Shown here: in pieces, positions 8,410 to 16,574 of the stretch
How positions within the stretch are numbered: the stretch's first letter is position 1
Layout: each line of letters opens with the position of its first letter
DNA from: Caulobacteraceae bacterium PMMR1
GTDB taxonomy: Bacteria; Pseudomonadota; Alphaproteobacteria; Caulobacterales; Caulobacteraceae
Direction of reading: 5' to 3'
NCBI GenBank assembly: GCA_000733915.1
Contig: JPOM01000001.1
Span: 558,001-622,000 of the forward strand
Length of the DNA stretch: 64,000 bases
Made by a program: the position numbers and the translations under genes
Notes under the pieces: model-generated
Seen by the model: only the letters and a program-made list of their open reading frames with translations
Databases searched by the model: none
What the model was told of the DNA's origin: nothing

Positions 8410-9777
8410 TCATGCCGCCGCCCGGGCGACGACCTGGTTGCGACCGCCCGCCTTGGCCGCATAGACGCCGGCGTCGGCGCGGGCGAGCAGGGCGTCGGGC
8501 GTGTCGCCCTCGCCCTCGGTGGTGGCGACCCCCACCGAGATGGTCACCACCAGCGGCTCGGCCACCCCGCTGGGGCGGAAGGGCGAGGCGGCGACGTGGC
8601 GGCGCAGGCGCTCGGCGATGCGGTGCGCGTCCTCCGGGCCGGTGTCGGGCATGACGACCACGAACTCCTCGCCCCCGTATCGGCACGCAAGGTCGATGGC
8701 GCGGATGTTGGTCGCCAGGCGCACGGCGAAGTCGCGCAGCACGTGGTCGCCCACCCCGTGGCCGAAGGTGTCGTTGATGCGCTTGAAGTGGTCGATGTCG
8801 ATCAGCAGGGCCGAGACGGGCTCGCCGCCCTTGCAGGCGCGCTTCACCAGCGGGCCGAGCTGGCCGTTCATGTAGCGGCGGTTGTGCAGCCCGGTGAGCG
8901 GGTCGGTGACCGCCAGCTCCAGGCTCTGGTCCAGATTGTTGCGCAGGAAGTCGGTATAGCGCTTCTGGCGGATCAGGCTGCGGACGCGCGCGGAGAGCTC
9001 CTCGGGGTCCACGGGGCGGGGCAGGACGTCGTTGACGCCGATCTCTAGCGCCTTGGCCGCGCGGCCGCGATCGTCGCCGTTCACCACGGCCAGGATGGGC
9101 ACGTGGCGGGTCTGTTCGTCGGAGCGGATGCGGGCGGCCAGGCGCAGGCCGTCGAAGTTCTGCGACGCGGCGTTCACGATCAGCAGGTCGGCGCGGGCGC
9201 CGGCCGCGAGCTGGGCTTGCTCCGGATCGGGCTCCAGCACCGGGCGGTGGTCGACCGCCAGCTCCTCGAAGATGCGCTTGCCCTGCTGCGGATGGTCGTC
9301 GGCCACGATGATGCGCCCGCCCAAGCCGTCCAGGCGCGCGCCGGCGGACTCGATTACGCCCATGCGCCGGCCCGAGGCCTCGCGCTGGCGCAGTTCGTCG
9401 ATGACCAGCTTCAGCCGCGTCAGGCTCTTCACGCGGGCGAATAGCGATACGTCGTCGATGGGCTTGGTCAGGAAGTCGTCCGCCCCGGCCTCCAGCCCGG
9501 TCAGCCGGTCCCGCCGGCCGTCTAGGGCCGTGACCAGCACGACGGGGATGTGGCGCGTCCGGGGATCGGACTTCAGCCGGCGGCAGACCTCAAAGCCGTC
9601 CATGCCCCGCATCATGACGTCCAGCAGCACGATGTCGGGGGAGGCGGTCGCGGCCAGCTCCAGCGCCGTCGGCCCGTCGTAGGCGGTCAGCACGTCGTAG
9701 TAGTCCGCGCTCAGCTTCGCCTCGAGCAGCATCACATTGGGGGCGATGTCGTCGACGACCAGGATGCGCGCGGTCAT
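8410..9777 (-). CDS. pleD: Diguanylate cyclase response regulator PleD
   Basis: 455 residues with the order REC - REC-like adaptor - GGDEF. PleD makes c-di-GMP at the stalked pole after phosphorylation by DivJ and is shut off by PleC. The phospho-acceptor Asp53 lies in LLDVMM. The active site GGEEF is at residues 368-372 and the inhibitory I-site RAID is at 359-362, the same numbers as in Caulobacter crescentus PleD. Catalytic activity and product inhibition are therefore expected. Its start is 13 bp after the divK stop, so the two form one operon. The C-terminus ends VVARAAA. Confidence 0.97.
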   Translation of the reverse strand: MTARILVVDDIAPNVMLLEAKLSADYYDVLTAYDGPTALELAATASPDIVLLDVMMRGMDGFEVCRRLKSDPRTRHIPVVLVTALDGRRDRLTGLEAGADDFLTKPIDDVSLFARVKSLTRLKLVIDELRQREASGRRMGVIESAGARLDGLGGRIIVADDHPQQGKRIFEELAVDHRPVLEPDPEQAQLAAGARADLLIVNAASQNFDGLRLAARIRSDEQTRHVPILAVVNGDDRGRAAKALEIGVNDVLPRPVDPEELSARVRSLIRQKRYTDFLRNNLDQSLELAVTDPLTGLHNRRYMNGQLGPLVKRACKGGEPVSALLIDIDHFKRINDTFGHGVGDHVLRDFAVRLATNIRAIDLACRYGGEEFVVVMPDTGPEDAHRIAERLRRHVAASPFRPSGVAEPLVVTISVGVATTEGEGDTPDALLARADAGVYAAKAGGRNQVVARAAA

Positions 9778-9790
9778 GGCTCGGACCCCC

Positions 9791-10156
9791 TCAGCCCAGG
9801 AAGCGGCGGACGGTGTCGAGGAAGGTCGAGACAGAGATCGGCTTGGAGATGTAGGCCTCGCACCCGCCCTCGCGGATACGCTCCTCGTCGCCCTTCATGG
9901 CGAAGGCGGTGACGGCCACGACGGGGATGTGGCTGAGGTCGTCGTCCTCCTTCAGCCACTTGGTCACCTCCAGCCCCGAAATCTCCGGCAGCTGGATATC
10001 CATCAGGATCAGGTCCGGGCGATGCTGGCGGGCCAGCGCCAGCGCCTGCAGGCCCTCGCGGGTCTGCAAGGTTTCATAGCCCTGCGCGTCGAGCAGATCG
10101 TGGAAGAGCTTCATGTTCAGCTCGTTGTCCTCCACGATGAGGACCTTCTTCGCCAT
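9791..10156 (-). CDS. divK: Single-domain response regulator DivK
   Basis: 121 residues, a lone receiver domain. DivK is the essential cell-fate regulator that, when phosphorylated, activates DivJ, inhibits PleC and acts through DivL/CckA on CtrA. The acidic pocket is VEDN and the phospho-acceptor Asp53 is in [13 protein letters not shown]. The stretch [20 protein letters not shown] is nearly identical to the Caulobacter protein, as is [20 protein letters not shown]. Upstream in-frame starts at 10159 and 10165 would add one or three residues; [11 protein letters not shown] matches the family. It is divergent from the HAD-like gene, with about 115 bp between the starts. Confidence 0.97.
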   Translation of the reverse strand: MAKKVLIVEDNELNMKLFHDLLDAQGYETLQTREGLQALALARQHRPDLILMDIQLPEISGLEVTKWLKEDDDLSHIPVVAVTAFAMKGDEERIREGGCEAYISKPISVSTFLDTVRRFLG

Positions 10157-10273
10157 CATGCGCACCCGACCATCGCGAGGGGAGCGCGCGCCACGCGGGC
10201 ACGGCGCTCCTTATTGGAGGCTCCTTTTGGCACGAACATCCCTAAGATCGGGTTTCGCAGACGTGAGCGAAAC

Positions 10274-10942
10274 GTGAACGCTTCGGACGCCGCCCAGGCG
10301 CTTCAGTCCTTCACGCCCGAAAGCGTGCCGATCACGCCGGGCCGGCCGCTGGCGGTCATCGACGTGGACGAGGTCATCGGCCTGTTCGTCCAGGGCTTTT
10401 CGGCCTGGGTCGCCGCTCGGGGCTATGACCTGCGGCTGACGAGCTTTGCGCTCTTCGCCAACCTCTATCCGGCGGGGGGCGAGACGTCGGTGGGGCCGGA
10501 GCGCGGCAAGGACCTGCTGGATCGCTTCTTCGCGGAGGGCTGCGGCGAGATCGAGCCGGCGCCGGGGGCGGTCGAGGGGCTCCGCGCCCTGGCCGACGTC
10601 GCTCAGGTGGTGATCCTGACCAATGCGCCGGAGGCGGCGCGCCGGCTCAGGCGGGCGTGGTTGGCGCGCCACGCCATGCCCTATCCGCTGATCCTGAACG
10701 GCGGGCTGAAGGGGCCGCCCGTGAGGGTGCTGGCCGAGCGGGCCGGGGCGCAGTGCGTTTTCGTCGACGACCTGCTGCCGAACCTGCAGTCGGTGGCCGA
10801 GCACGCGCCTGATGTCACGACCTTCCAGATGGTCGCCGATCCGGTTCTCAGGACCCTGGCGCCGAGCGACCCCGTCCGGCATCCCCGGATCGACGACTGG
10901 CCGGCGCTCGTGCCCGCCGCCGTGGCTGCGCTCCGGAGCTAG
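10274..10942 (+). CDS. HAD-like hydrolase superfamily protein
   Basis: 222 residues from a GTG start. Motif I reads AVIDVDEVIGLF, a DxDxV form of the HAD DxDx(T/V) signature; a Thr-like motif II is seen in VVILTNAP; a lysine (LKGPPVRVL) and the acidic motif IV (CVFVDDLLPNLQSV) follow. This fits a small phosphatase-like HAD protein of unknown substrate. The ribosome binding site is weak, and the frame is open further upstream through the antisense of divK, so the start is uncertain by a few codons. The gene is divergent from divK and convergent with the P450 gene. Confidence 0.75.
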   Translation: MNASDAAQALQSFTPESVPITPGRPLAVIDVDEVIGLFVQGFSAWVAARGYDLRLTSFALFANLYPAGGETSVGPERGKDLLDRFFAEGCGEIEPAPGAVEGLRALADVAQVVILTNAPEAARRLRRAWLARHAMPYPLILNGGLKGPPVRVLAERAGAQCVFVDDLLPNLQSVAEHAPDVTTFQMVADPVLRTLAPSDPVRHPRIDDWPALVPAAVAALRS

Positions 10943-10971
10943 CGGCCCGCGCCGTCACGGCCGCTCCGGCG

Positions 10972-12279
10972 TCAGGTCATGCGGTAGCGGATGGGCAGGC
11001 GCTTGGGGCCGCCCACGAAGACGGCCTGGCTCAGCGCCGGCTCGCCCGCGAACTCCACCGACTGCAGCCGCGGCAGCAGCTCCTCCCACAGGATGCGCAT
11101 CTCCATCTTGGCCAGATGCTGGCCCAGGCATAGGTGCGCGCCGTAGCCGAAGGCCAGGTGCCGGTTGGGCGAGCGGTCCACGCGGAAGGCGAACGGGTCT
11201 TCGAACACCGCCTCGTCACGATTGCCGGAGACGTAGCTGAGGAATAGCCAGTCGCCCTTCTCGATCCTCTTGCCGCCGAGCTCGGTGTCGGCGGTGGCCG
11301 TGCGCATGAAGTGCTTCACCGGCGTCGTCCACCGGATGCTCTCGTCCACCAGGCCCGGGATCAGGCCCGGGTCGGCCTTCACCCTGGCGAACTCGCGGGG
11401 GTTGTCGACCAGGGCCCAGAGCGCGCCGGCGGTTGAGGACGAGGTCGTGTCGTGGCCCGCGGTGGCGACGATGACGTAGTAGCTCATGGCCTCGAACTGG
11501 CTGATCGGCTGAGCGTCGATCTGGCCGTTGGCGATGACGGTGGCGACGTCGTCGGTCGGGTGCGCCCGCCGGGCCTGGGTGATGGCGTCGAAATAGACGA
11601 AGAAGTCGGTCAGCACCGCCTGAATCTGCTGCACGGCCTCCTCGGTGCTGAGGTCCAGGGTCTTGCCGCGGTTCAGCTCCGGGTCGGTGGCGCCGAACAG
11701 CTCCTGCGTCAGGCGCAGCATCCGGGGCTCGTCCGCCTCGGGCACGCCCAGGATCTCCATGATCACGTGCAGCGGGTAGTGCAGGGCCACGCTGGCCACG
11801 AAGTCGCACTCGCCGCCGAGGTCGGCCATGCGGTCCACGAAGCCGCGGGCGATCTCGCGGATGCGCGCCTCCAGCCGCCGCAGATTCTGGGGCATGAACC
11901 AGGCCTGGGTCAGCGCCCGATACTTCAGATGGTCCGGCGCATCCATCTGGACCAGGGTGCGCACCAGGTGCGGGCTGCCGCCCGTCAGCTTGCGGGCCAG
12001 CGCCTCGGCCTCGCGGTTGGTCAGGGTGGTGGAGCGGTCCCCGTTGTGGAAAAGCGCGTTGTTGCGGCTGACCTCCAAGATGTCGGCGTGGCGGGAGACG
12101 ATCAGGAAGGGGTCGTAGCCCTCGACCTCCGCCCGACCCAGCGGGTTGTTGGCCCGGATCCAGGCGAAGGTCTCGTCCAGCCGCTTCGGCTCCGCGTAGA
12201 CGCGGGGATCGATGGTCGCCGCCGCGATGTCGGGCGGCAGGGTCTCGGGGCGGGTCTCGGGGCGGGTCGCGAGGCTCAT
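10972..12279 (-). CDS. Cytochrome P450
   Basis: 435 residues, a soluble bacterial P450 without a membrane anchor. The I-helix oxygen-activation motif is TAGHDTTSS, the K-helix ExxR is DESIRW, and the haem-binding loop is FGYGAHLCLGQHLA with the axial Cys. These are the class I marks, so ferredoxin and reductase partners are needed, but none is in the window. The substrate is unknown; steroid, terpene or alkane hydroxylation are all possible. ATG 12279 has GGGGGA 6 bases upstream. It follows lptB by 57 bp on the same strand, a place where many proteobacteria carry rpoN. Confidence 0.93.
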   Translation of the reverse strand: MSLATRPETRPETLPPDIAAATIDPRVYAEPKRLDETFAWIRANNPLGRAEVEGYDPFLIVSRHADILEVSRNNALFHNGDRSTTLTNREAEALARKLTGGSPHLVRTLVQMDAPDHLKYRALTQAWFMPQNLRRLEARIREIARGFVDRMADLGGECDFVASVALHYPLHVIMEILGVPEADEPRMLRLTQELFGATDPELNRGKTLDLSTEEAVQQIQAVLTDFFVYFDAITQARRAHPTDDVATVIANGQIDAQPISQFEAMSYYVIVATAGHDTTSSSTAGALWALVDNPREFARVKADPGLIPGLVDESIRWTTPVKHFMRTATADTELGGKRIEKGDWLFLSYVSGNRDEAVFEDPFAFRVDRSPNRHLAFGYGAHLCLGQHLAKMEMRILWEELLPRLQSVEFAGEPALSQAVFVGGPKRLPIRYRMT

Positions 12280-12336
12280 GTGGGGTCCCCCGGGGGTCGG
12301 CCGGGGCACTGTGCTACGGCGCGCAGGCGACGACAA

Positions 12337-13134
12337 TCAGTCGAAGCGGTCGCCGAGATAGACGCGGCGCACCTCGGAATTGTGCAGCACCTCGTCCGGC
12401 GCGCCTTCGAACAGCACCTCGCCGGCGTGGAGGATGGAGGCGCGGTCGATGATGCCCAGCGTCTCGCGCACATTGTGGTCGGTGATCAGCACCCCGATGC
12501 CGCGCTGCTTCAGGAAGCCGATCACCTCGCGGATGTCGTTGATCGCCAGGGGGTCGATGCCGGCGAAGGGCTCGTCCAGCAGCATGAAGGCGGGCTCGCG
12601 CGCCAGCGCCCGGGCGATCTCGCAGCGCCGCCGCTCGCCGCCGGACAGGGCCGACGCGGGAGAGCTGCGCAGGTGCGCGATGCGGAGCTCCTCGAGCAGC
12701 CGCTCGGTCGTCTCGCGCGCCTTGCCCTCGTCGGGCTCGCTCATCTCGACCACGGCGCGCACGTTCTGCTCCACCGTCATGCCGCGGAAGATCGAGGTCT
12801 CCTGCGGCAGGTAGCCGATGCCGAGCCGCGCCCGCTGGTACATGGGCTGGCCGGTGATGTCCTCGCCGTCGAGGTAGATGGCGCCATAGTCGGCCGCGAC
12901 CAGGCCGGTGATCATGTAGAAGCAGGTCGTCTTCCCCGCGCCGTTGGGCCCAAGCAGGCCCGCGACCTCGCCGCGCTTCAGGCTGAGCGAGACGCTTTTC
13001 ACCACCGGGCGGCCCCGGAAGGACTTGCCCACGTGATCCACGTAGAGGCCCTCGCGCAGCGCGCGCGCTTGCGGCCCGGACGCGTCGTGGTCCATCTGCG
13101 GCGATGCAGGCTTGGGGCGTTCCAGGGCGACCAT
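12337..13134 (-). CDS. lptB: LPS export ABC transporter ATPase LptB
   Basis: 265 residues, the cytoplasmic ATPase that, with LptFG, drives lipopolysaccharide from the inner membrane over the LptC-LptA bridge. Walker A is GPNGAGKTT, the Q-loop region is YLPQETSIFRGMTVEQNV (a hallmark of LptB), the signature is LSGGERRR, Walker B is AFMLLDEP and the switch His is in LITDHNVRETL. About 30 extra residues precede the ABC domain. It follows lptA by 45 bp and belongs to the rnd-lptC-lptA-lptB string. Confidence 0.96.
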   Translation of the reverse strand: MVALERPKPASPQMDHDASGPQARALREGLYVDHVGKSFRGRPVVKSVSLSLKRGEVAGLLGPNGAGKTTCFYMITGLVAADYGAIYLDGEDITGQPMYQRARLGIGYLPQETSIFRGMTVEQNVRAVVEMSEPDEGKARETTERLLEELRIAHLRSSPASALSGGERRRCEIARALAREPAFMLLDEPFAGIDPLAINDIREVIGFLKQRGIGVLITDHNVRETLGIIDRASILHAGEVLFEGAPDEVLHNSEVRRVYLGDRFD

Positions 13135-13179
13135 CGACGGTGAGCCTAGCTCCTCGGCCGTTCCAACCCCGTCCGGGGC

Positions 13180-13884
13180 TTAACGGGCGGACGCGCCGGT
13201 CGAGTTCCCGGACGTGTTCTGGTTGGGATAGAAGACGCCGCGCACGCGCCCGCCGGGACGGCCCGGATTGTTCGCGATCACCTGGCTCTGGCCGGTCTTC
13301 TGATTGATGATCAGCTTGTCGCCCTTCACCACGTTCTTGTCCTGCACCAGCACCACGTTGCCGGTCAGGGTGATGGTGTCGTCGGCGGCGAGATAGGTGC
13401 CGTGGTCGCCGCGGGCGGACTGGGTCGGCGTGACGAAATAGACCGGGCCCTCGGCCTCCATACGCTCGATGGAGCCCATGTTGGCCGCGCCTGCGCCGCC
13501 GCTGGCCGCCGGCGCTGCGCTCCCCCGCTGGGCGTAGTAGACGGTCAGCAAGGGCGTGCTCAGGCGGTCCTGGCCCTGCAAGGCCTCGACCCTGCCTTTC
13601 CAGATGGTCACGCGTTCGGGCTGGCGGACCTCGAGCGTGTCCGCACTGATGTCGATGGGGGCGCTGGACGAGAAACCGGCGGGGCCCTGCCGCTGGCCGC
13701 CGCCGGAGGCGGGCTTGGCCGGCGTTTGGGCCAGGGCGCTGAAGGCAAGGGCGCTCATGGCCAGGGCGCTCACGGCCAGGGCGCCGCCGGACAGCAGCAC
13801 GACTGCGGCCAGCGCCCCGGTCAGGCTCCGTGCCTTGCCGCCCATGGCTTTGCGCACCCGATCTCCCCTCATGCGATGACTCAA
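13180..13884 (-). CDS. lptA: LPS transport periplasmic protein LptA
   Basis: 234 residues with a signal peptide (basic start, then an Ala/Leu-rich stretch and cleavage near SALAQTPA) and an OstA/LptA jellyroll domain from about residue 75 (PIDISADTLEVRQPERVTIW, later TLTGNVVLVQDKNVVKGDKL). It forms the periplasmic bridge for LPS between LptC and LptD. A Gly/Ala-rich linker occurs near residue 127. Its start codon overlaps the lptC stop, so translation is coupled. The C-terminus is a Ser/Asn-rich tail. Confidence 0.92.
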   Translation of the reverse strand: MSHRMRGDRVRKAMGGKARSLTGALAAVVLLSGGALAVSALAMSALAFSALAQTPAKPASGGGQRQGPAGFSSSAPIDISADTLEVRQPERVTIWKGRVEALQGQDRLSTPLLTVYYAQRGSAAPAASGGAGAANMGSIERMEAEGPVYFVTPTQSARGDHGTYLAADDTITLTGNVVLVQDKNVVKGDKLIINQKTGQSQVIANNPGRPGGRVRGVFYPNQNTSGNSTGASAR

Positions 13885-14549
13885 TGGCTCACGATATGGG
13901 CGCGCACGCCCCCGCCGACGAGGATTTGGTCCCCATGCTCCCGGATTGAATAGGACGAACCCTCGAAATGGCCAAGAGGACCGTCGCCGATCACGTGGCT
14001 GTCGCCGCTGATCACGCCGGTGGCGGTGTCCACCGCCGCATGGTCGCTGCGGAACCGGTAGCCGCGCCCGTCGGCCATCAGGACGTGGCCGGACAGTCTG
14101 AGACTGTGCTGCCTCTCAAGGAAGACGCCTGTGTCCGCCCGGGCTAGGATCGGCTGGCCGTCGCGGGACTGCAGCGACGCGCTGGGCAGGTTCAGGGTCA
14201 CGCGGTCCGGGTCTGCGGGGTCGCGGACGGCGTCCCTGGCCCTGATCGAGAAGGGCCGCCCCTCGCCGCTGCGGCCGAAGAAGTGCGGGTTCACCATGCG
14301 GATCACGCCAGGATTGTCGATCTGGCCAAGGCTGGCCAGGGCCGTGCGCACCAGGATCCAGCCGATCACCAGCGCGACCAGGCCCACGATGGTCCAGGGC
14401 AGGGCGCGCCGCCAGAACCGCACCTGGTGCGAGCGGGCGCGCCAGCGCTCCATCTGGGCGTGCAGCCGCGCCCTCGCCGCCTCCGTCCGAGGGTCGCCCA
14501 GGGGCTCAGCTGTGGGCGAAGACGTCGGCATCTTCCCAACCCGCGACAT
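13881..14549 (-). CDS. lptC: LPS export protein LptC
   Basis: 222 residues: a charged cytoplasmic N-terminus of about 48 residues, one transmembrane helix (ALPWTIVGLVALVIGWIL) and a periplasmic jellyroll with IDNPGVIRMVNPHFFGR and the repeated GYRFRSDHAAVDTATGVISGD-type edge strands, as in LptC. It hands LPS from LptB2FG to LptA. Its start lies inside the end of the RNase D gene (44 bp overlap); the alternative start MPTSSP at 14531 would also overlap. The end overlaps lptA. Confidence 0.9.
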   Translation of the reverse strand: MSRVGKMPTSSPTAEPLGDPRTEAARARLHAQMERWRARSHQVRFWRRALPWTIVGLVALVIGWILVRTALASLGQIDNPGVIRMVNPHFFGRSGEGRPFSIRARDAVRDPADPDRVTLNLPSASLQSRDGQPILARADTGVFLERQHSLRLSGHVLMADGRGYRFRSDHAAVDTATGVISGDSHVIGDGPLGHFEGSSYSIREHGDQILVGGGVRAHIVSH

Positions 14550-15120
14550 CCAGGCGCGCGCGCCAGGGCAGGAAGTCGAAACAGGCCTGGGCCAGTTCCA
14601 GCCGTCCCTCGCGCGCCAGCATGTCGTCCAGCCGCTGCTTCAGGCCGTGCAGGTTCAGCACGTCGGACGCCGCATAGGCCTGCTGCTCCGGGGTCAGCGA
14701 CGCCGCGCCCCAGTCCGAGCTCTGCTGCGCCTTGGAGATGTCGAGGTTGAGCAGCTCCTTCGTCACGTCCTTCAGGCCGTGCCGGTCGGTGTAGGTGCGG
14801 GCGAGCTTGGACGCGATCTTGGTGCAGTAGACCGGGGTCGTGAGCACGCCCAGGTGCAGCTGGAACATCGCGATGTCGAACCGGCCGTAGTGGAAGATCT
14901 TCAGCACGCCGGGGTCGCTCAGCAGCCGCTTCAGGTTCGGCGCGTCGTAGGTCGCGCGGTCCAGCTGCACGAGATGCGCATCGCCGTCGCCGGCGGACAG
15001 CTGCACCACGCACAGCGGGTCCCGCCCGAGGCGCAGGCCCATGGTTTCGGAGTCCACCGCGACGCTGGCGCCGAAGCTCAGGCCGTCGGGGAGGTCGCCC
15101 TTGTGCAGATAGGCGGTCAT
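14506..15120 (-). CDS. rnd: Ribonuclease D-type 3'-5' exonuclease
   Basis: 204 residues, a single DEDDy exonuclease domain without the HRDC domains of E. coli RNase D; short forms are common in alphaproteobacteria. The acidic residues lie in VDSETMGL (Exo I), FHYGRFDIAMF (Exo II) and the Exo III segment YAASDVLNLHGLK with its Tyr. The likely role is tRNA 3'-end trimming. The tRNA-Leu gene lies about 90 bp upstream on the same strand. ATG 15120 is used; a longer reading to 15189 has no family support. Confidence 0.9.
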   Translation of the reverse strand: MTAYLHKGDLPDGLSFGASVAVDSETMGLRLGRDPLCVVQLSAGDGDAHLVQLDRATYDAPNLKRLLSDPGVLKIFHYGRFDIAMFQLHLGVLTTPVYCTKIASKLARTYTDRHGLKDVTKELLNLDISKAQQSSDWGAASLTPEQQAYAASDVLNLHGLKQRLDDMLAREGRLELAQACFDFLPWRARLDVAGWEDADVFAHS

Positions 15121-15211
15121 GGGCCTCGCGGGATCGGTGTCAGCCGAGGAACGACAGGCGGCGCCGCGCCGCAATCGCTTCCGCGCCAAAGGCGGCGCGT
15201 CGTCGATCGCG

Positions 15212-15297
15212 TGGTGCCCAGGAGAGGACTCGAACCTCCACGGCTATTAACCACTGGTACCTGAAACCAGCGCGTCTACCAATTCCGCCACCTGGGC
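15212..15297 (-). tRNA. tRNA-Leu(CAG)
   Basis: An 86-base tRNA with an encoded CCA end. The acceptor stem GCCCAGG pairs perfectly with CCTGGGC. The anticodon stem is CTGGT/ACCAG with the loop TTCAGGT, which places the anticodon CAG in the centre. A long variable arm follows (class II, as in Leu tRNAs), then the T-loop GGTTCGAGTCC. It reads the CUG codon, the dominant leucine codon in this GC-rich genome. Confidence 0.95.
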
Positions 15298-15375
15298 CCG
15301 ACCACGGGGATCGCGCGAGCGGCGGTCTTTATGGCAGGCCGGTTGCGGGGTCAACAGAGCCGGGCGGCGGAGGCG

Positions 15376-16281
15376 TCACAAGGCGGCGGGCTCCACCTCA
15401 TAGACGCGCGAGCAGTACTCGCAGGTGACGCGGATGCGGCCGTCCGCCTCCACCATCTCGGAGCGTTCCGCCTCGGGGAAACTCTGCAGCACGCGGGCGA
15501 TGCTCTCGCCCGAGCAGCGGCAGAAGGCGTGCAGCGCCTTGGCCGGGAACACGCGCACGCCGTCCTCGTGGAACAGGCGATAGAGGAGCTGCTCCGGCGA
15601 AAGGGTCGGGTCGATCAGCTCGTCTTCGCCCAGAGTCTCGAACAGGAGCTGCGCCTTGACCCAGGCGTCCTCCGTCCCGCCGCGGGCGTCGTCGCCGGCG
15701 AGCTTCTGGATCATGGCTCCGCCGGCGCGCCAGCGCGCCCGGCCCTGCGCGTCCGCCGGCTCGCCCACGGCCAGGCGCATCCGCGTGGGCACCTGCTCGG
15801 ACTGGGCGAAGTACTGCTCGGCGCAGAGCGCCAGCGTTTCCCCCTCGATGGCGGTGACCCCCTGGTAGCGCTCCTTCAGGTTGGTCGGGTCCATCGTCAT
15901 GATGAAGAGCCCGTCGCCGATCAGGGTGCGCGCGCCGGGGCGGGCGAAGCCCTGGCTGGCCTCGGCCACGCGCTCGGGGTCGAACCGGCAAAAGCCGCGC
16001 AGGCCGCCTGAGGTGTCGTAGTCGGCGACGACGTAGGAGACGGGTCCTTGGCCCTGCGCCTGGACGATCAGCTTGCCCTCGAACTTCAGGCTGGCCCCGA
16101 CCAGGGCGGCGAGAGCGCAGGCCTCGCCGAGCAGGTTCGCCACCGGCTCGGGATAATGGTGGCGGGTCAGGATCTCGTCCACCACGCCGCCCAGCCGCAC
16201 GATGCGGCCGCGCGCGGGTTCGTTCTCGATCTGGAAGGCGGCGATCAGGTCGTCGGTCGGAGGGGGCTGGGGCTCGGTCAA
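15376..16281 (-). CDS. hslO: Redox-regulated chaperone Hsp33
   Basis: 301 residues. Hsp33 is a cytosolic holdase that switches on when oxidative stress releases its zinc. The C-terminal zinc centre CRC (within AFCRCSGES) and CEYC (within VTCEYCSR) gives the four cysteines. The N-terminal fold motif RHHYPEPVANLLGEACALA is typical of the family. The initiation codon is TTG at 16281 with GAGGAC about 7 bases upstream; no better in-frame ATG exists before the conserved part. It stands alone between tRNA-Leu and the glycosyltransferase. Confidence 0.95.
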   Translation of the reverse strand: MTEPQPPPTDDLIAAFQIENEPARGRIVRLGGVVDEILTRHHYPEPVANLLGEACALAALVGASLKFEGKLIVQAQGQGPVSYVVADYDTSGGLRGFCRFDPERVAEASQGFARPGARTLIGDGLFIMTMDPTNLKERYQGVTAIEGETLALCAEQYFAQSEQVPTRMRLAVGEPADAQGRARWRAGGAMIQKLAGDDARGGTEDAWVKAQLLFETLGEDELIDPTLSPEQLLYRLFHEDGVRVFPAKALHAFCRCSGESIARVLQSFPEAERSEMVEADGRIRVTCEYCSRVYEVEPAAL

Positions 16282-16397
16282 GGGCGGTGTCCTCGGGCGG
16301 CGCAGACGAGGCGTGCGCGGCGGTCCGGCTACGGGCGGAACAGGGTCGGGCGGGATCGGTCGCCCTAGATAGGCGCCCCGGCGGCCGGCGCGAGAGG

Positions 16398-16563
16398 TCA
16401 GACGCTCGGCGCGGGCGCAGGGCCGGTCCGGTGCGCCGCATAGAGCCAGACCAGGCTCCAGGCCGCGAACAGGCCGAGCACTACAACCGCCGGCCAGGCC
16501 AGGCCGAAGCGCGGGAGGCGCGGGCGCCCGGGGGCGAGGCTGCGGGCCGCGGGTCGGCGCTCA
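16398..16563 (-). other. Possible small single-helix membrane protein, frame uncertain
   Basis: Between the GT4 gene and hslO, one frame encodes a clear transmembrane helix (FGLAWPAVVVLGLFAAW, then SLVWLYAAHRT) ending at the stop 16398-16400. This frame has no usable start before the helix and is in phase with the GT4 gene beyond its TAG at 16575. A GTG at 16563 starts another frame (VSADPRPAASP) that would join the helix after one base change in the run of five C. It is either a small protein with an indel or an extension lost from the glycosyltransferase. Confidence 0.35.
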
Positions 16564-16574
16564 CGGCGGGCGGG

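Noticed and set aside
10229-10244. TTGGCACG element resembling a sigma-54 -24 box before the HAD-like gene
   Set aside because: The -12 part (TTGC) is missing at the needed distance.
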